From: Gentiana macrophylla
Lineage: Eukaryota; Streptophyta; Magnoliopsida; Gentianales; Gentianaceae
Direction: 5' to 3'
DNA length: 64,000 nucleotides
Assembly: GCA_026214975.1 (NCBI GenBank)
Contig: CM047815.1
Span: forward strand, 65,293,852 to 65,357,851
The notes under the pieces were generated by a model, which made no database searches, was not told the origin of the DNA, and saw only the letters and a program-made list of their open reading frames with translations. How positions within the stretch are numbered: position 1 is the stretch's first letter; each line of letters begins with the position of its first letter. Positions 63,481-64,000 of this stretch are shown here, piece by piece. Both the position numbers and the translations under genes were made by a program.

Positions 63481-64000
63481 CTTTGAAAGGACTCACTTAC
63501 TACAACAAGTCCATCGAGGCGATCATCGATGGAAACACGATTGAACTTGACCTAAATCCTTTCCTCGGCAAACTCTTGAACTCAAAGACCCACCGACTCT
63601 CAAGCAGCCTCATCGATCCTCAAGCAACCTCCCGAACCGAGTCTCATCGACCCGAGCCTGCCGAACCGTGAGAGCCTCATCGACACTCAAAGCAACATCT
63701 TGAGTCACAAGAGATGAACCTCGGCACCCCAGCGACTCGCCAGACCCTCACGGCGTTGATGATGCGGACTATTGCTATCGAGGAAGGAAAGAGATCTTGC
63801 ACTTCTTGACCACTCTATTCATAATTATCTATCCTATGATCGGTTATCACTGCTTTTGCCATGTTTACACGGGACTTGGATTCTCACTCTATTCCTAAGA
63901 ATATACAGAAGCTCTCCAACATGATAAGTGGAAGGCAAACATCAAAAGCCGAAATGATCGCTCTCCTGACAACCATACTTGGGATCTCACCTCTCCCACA
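63481..64000 (+). pseudogene. Copia linker and start of reverse transcriptase
   Basis: A Pro/Ser/Arg-rich spacer with repeated CATCGA-CCTC segments leads to HSIHNYLSYD (near 63815) and, at 63930-64000, to KWKANIKSRND and TWDLTSP. The last matches the W-A-E-NTW-L start of Copia reverse transcriptase. The window ends there. Confidence 0.6.

Larger units (their letters stand above)
60830..64000 (+). mobile_element. Ty1/Copia retrotransposon, 5' part, running off the window
   Basis: An LTR-like segment ends at 61119 and is followed at once by TGGTATCGGAGCC (61120-61132), an initiator-tRNA-Met primer site. It contains a TATTTATACTC promoter-like box near 61040. Gag, zinc knuckle, protease, integrase and the start of reverse transcriptase follow in Copia order to the last base. 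Frequent indels break every frame. The 3' half and 3' LTR are outside the window; the left LTR border is approximate. Confidence 0.8.

Overview
The window looks like nuclear DNA of a repeat-rich flowering plant, probably a eudicot. It has spliced genes with GT-AG introns, Ty1/Copia and other LTR retrotransposons, a LINE remnant, tRNA-derived SINEs, CACTA, Stowaway and hAT-like MITEs, a Helitron-like element and many AT-rich micro- and minisatellites. I cannot name the species. Only two host protein genes are convincing, and they converge tail to tail.

Gene 1 (+ strand, 9121-34244) encodes a plant DNA-3-methyladenine glycosylase I (TAG family). I pieced it together from five exons: 9121-9538, 9968-10025, 23970-24053, 25394-25535 and 33963-34244. 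They join in frame with GT-AG borders to give 327 aa with the zinc ligands present. Introns 2 (13.9 kb) and 4 (8.4 kb) are swollen by nested transposons. Gene 2 (- strand, 36810-34843) is a phosphatidylinositol 4-kinase gamma with an N-terminal ubiquitin-like domain. It is full length apart from two compensating 1-base frameshifts near its N-terminus.

Layout: 1-9000 is intergenic, with a SINE, a Copia RNase H remnant, minisatellites (17 bp and about 46 bp units), a LINE end carrying a SINE, a CACTA end and TIR elements. 10769-18578 (intron 2) is an antisense Copia element split by two solo LTRs, each with a perfect 5-bp target duplication; the reading frame resumes on the far side of each. 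19490-22460 is array DNA. 25799-33519 (intron 4) is a Stowaway MITE split by a TIR element that is itself split by a 6-kb LTR element without ORFs. 38605-40673 is a Helitron-like element with a G-rich array. 42185-49937 is a dispersed repeat split by a solo LTR (42366-49812) split by a 5.1-kb LTR element (42567-47660). 49938-60637 is a SIRE-like LTR split by a 9.3-kb Copia-type element (50328-59645) with well-kept LTRs and a decayed pol. 60830-64000 is a frameshifted Copia element running off the window.

I found no convincing new enzyme system. The most unusual content is the nesting history, which can be ordered from target duplications, three LTR elements with good termini but no usable genes, and a DNA-repair gene that must be spliced across about 22 kb of transposon DNA. 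LTR pairs and ORFs show many 1-3 base indels, so some frameshifts may be sequencing errors rather than real decay.
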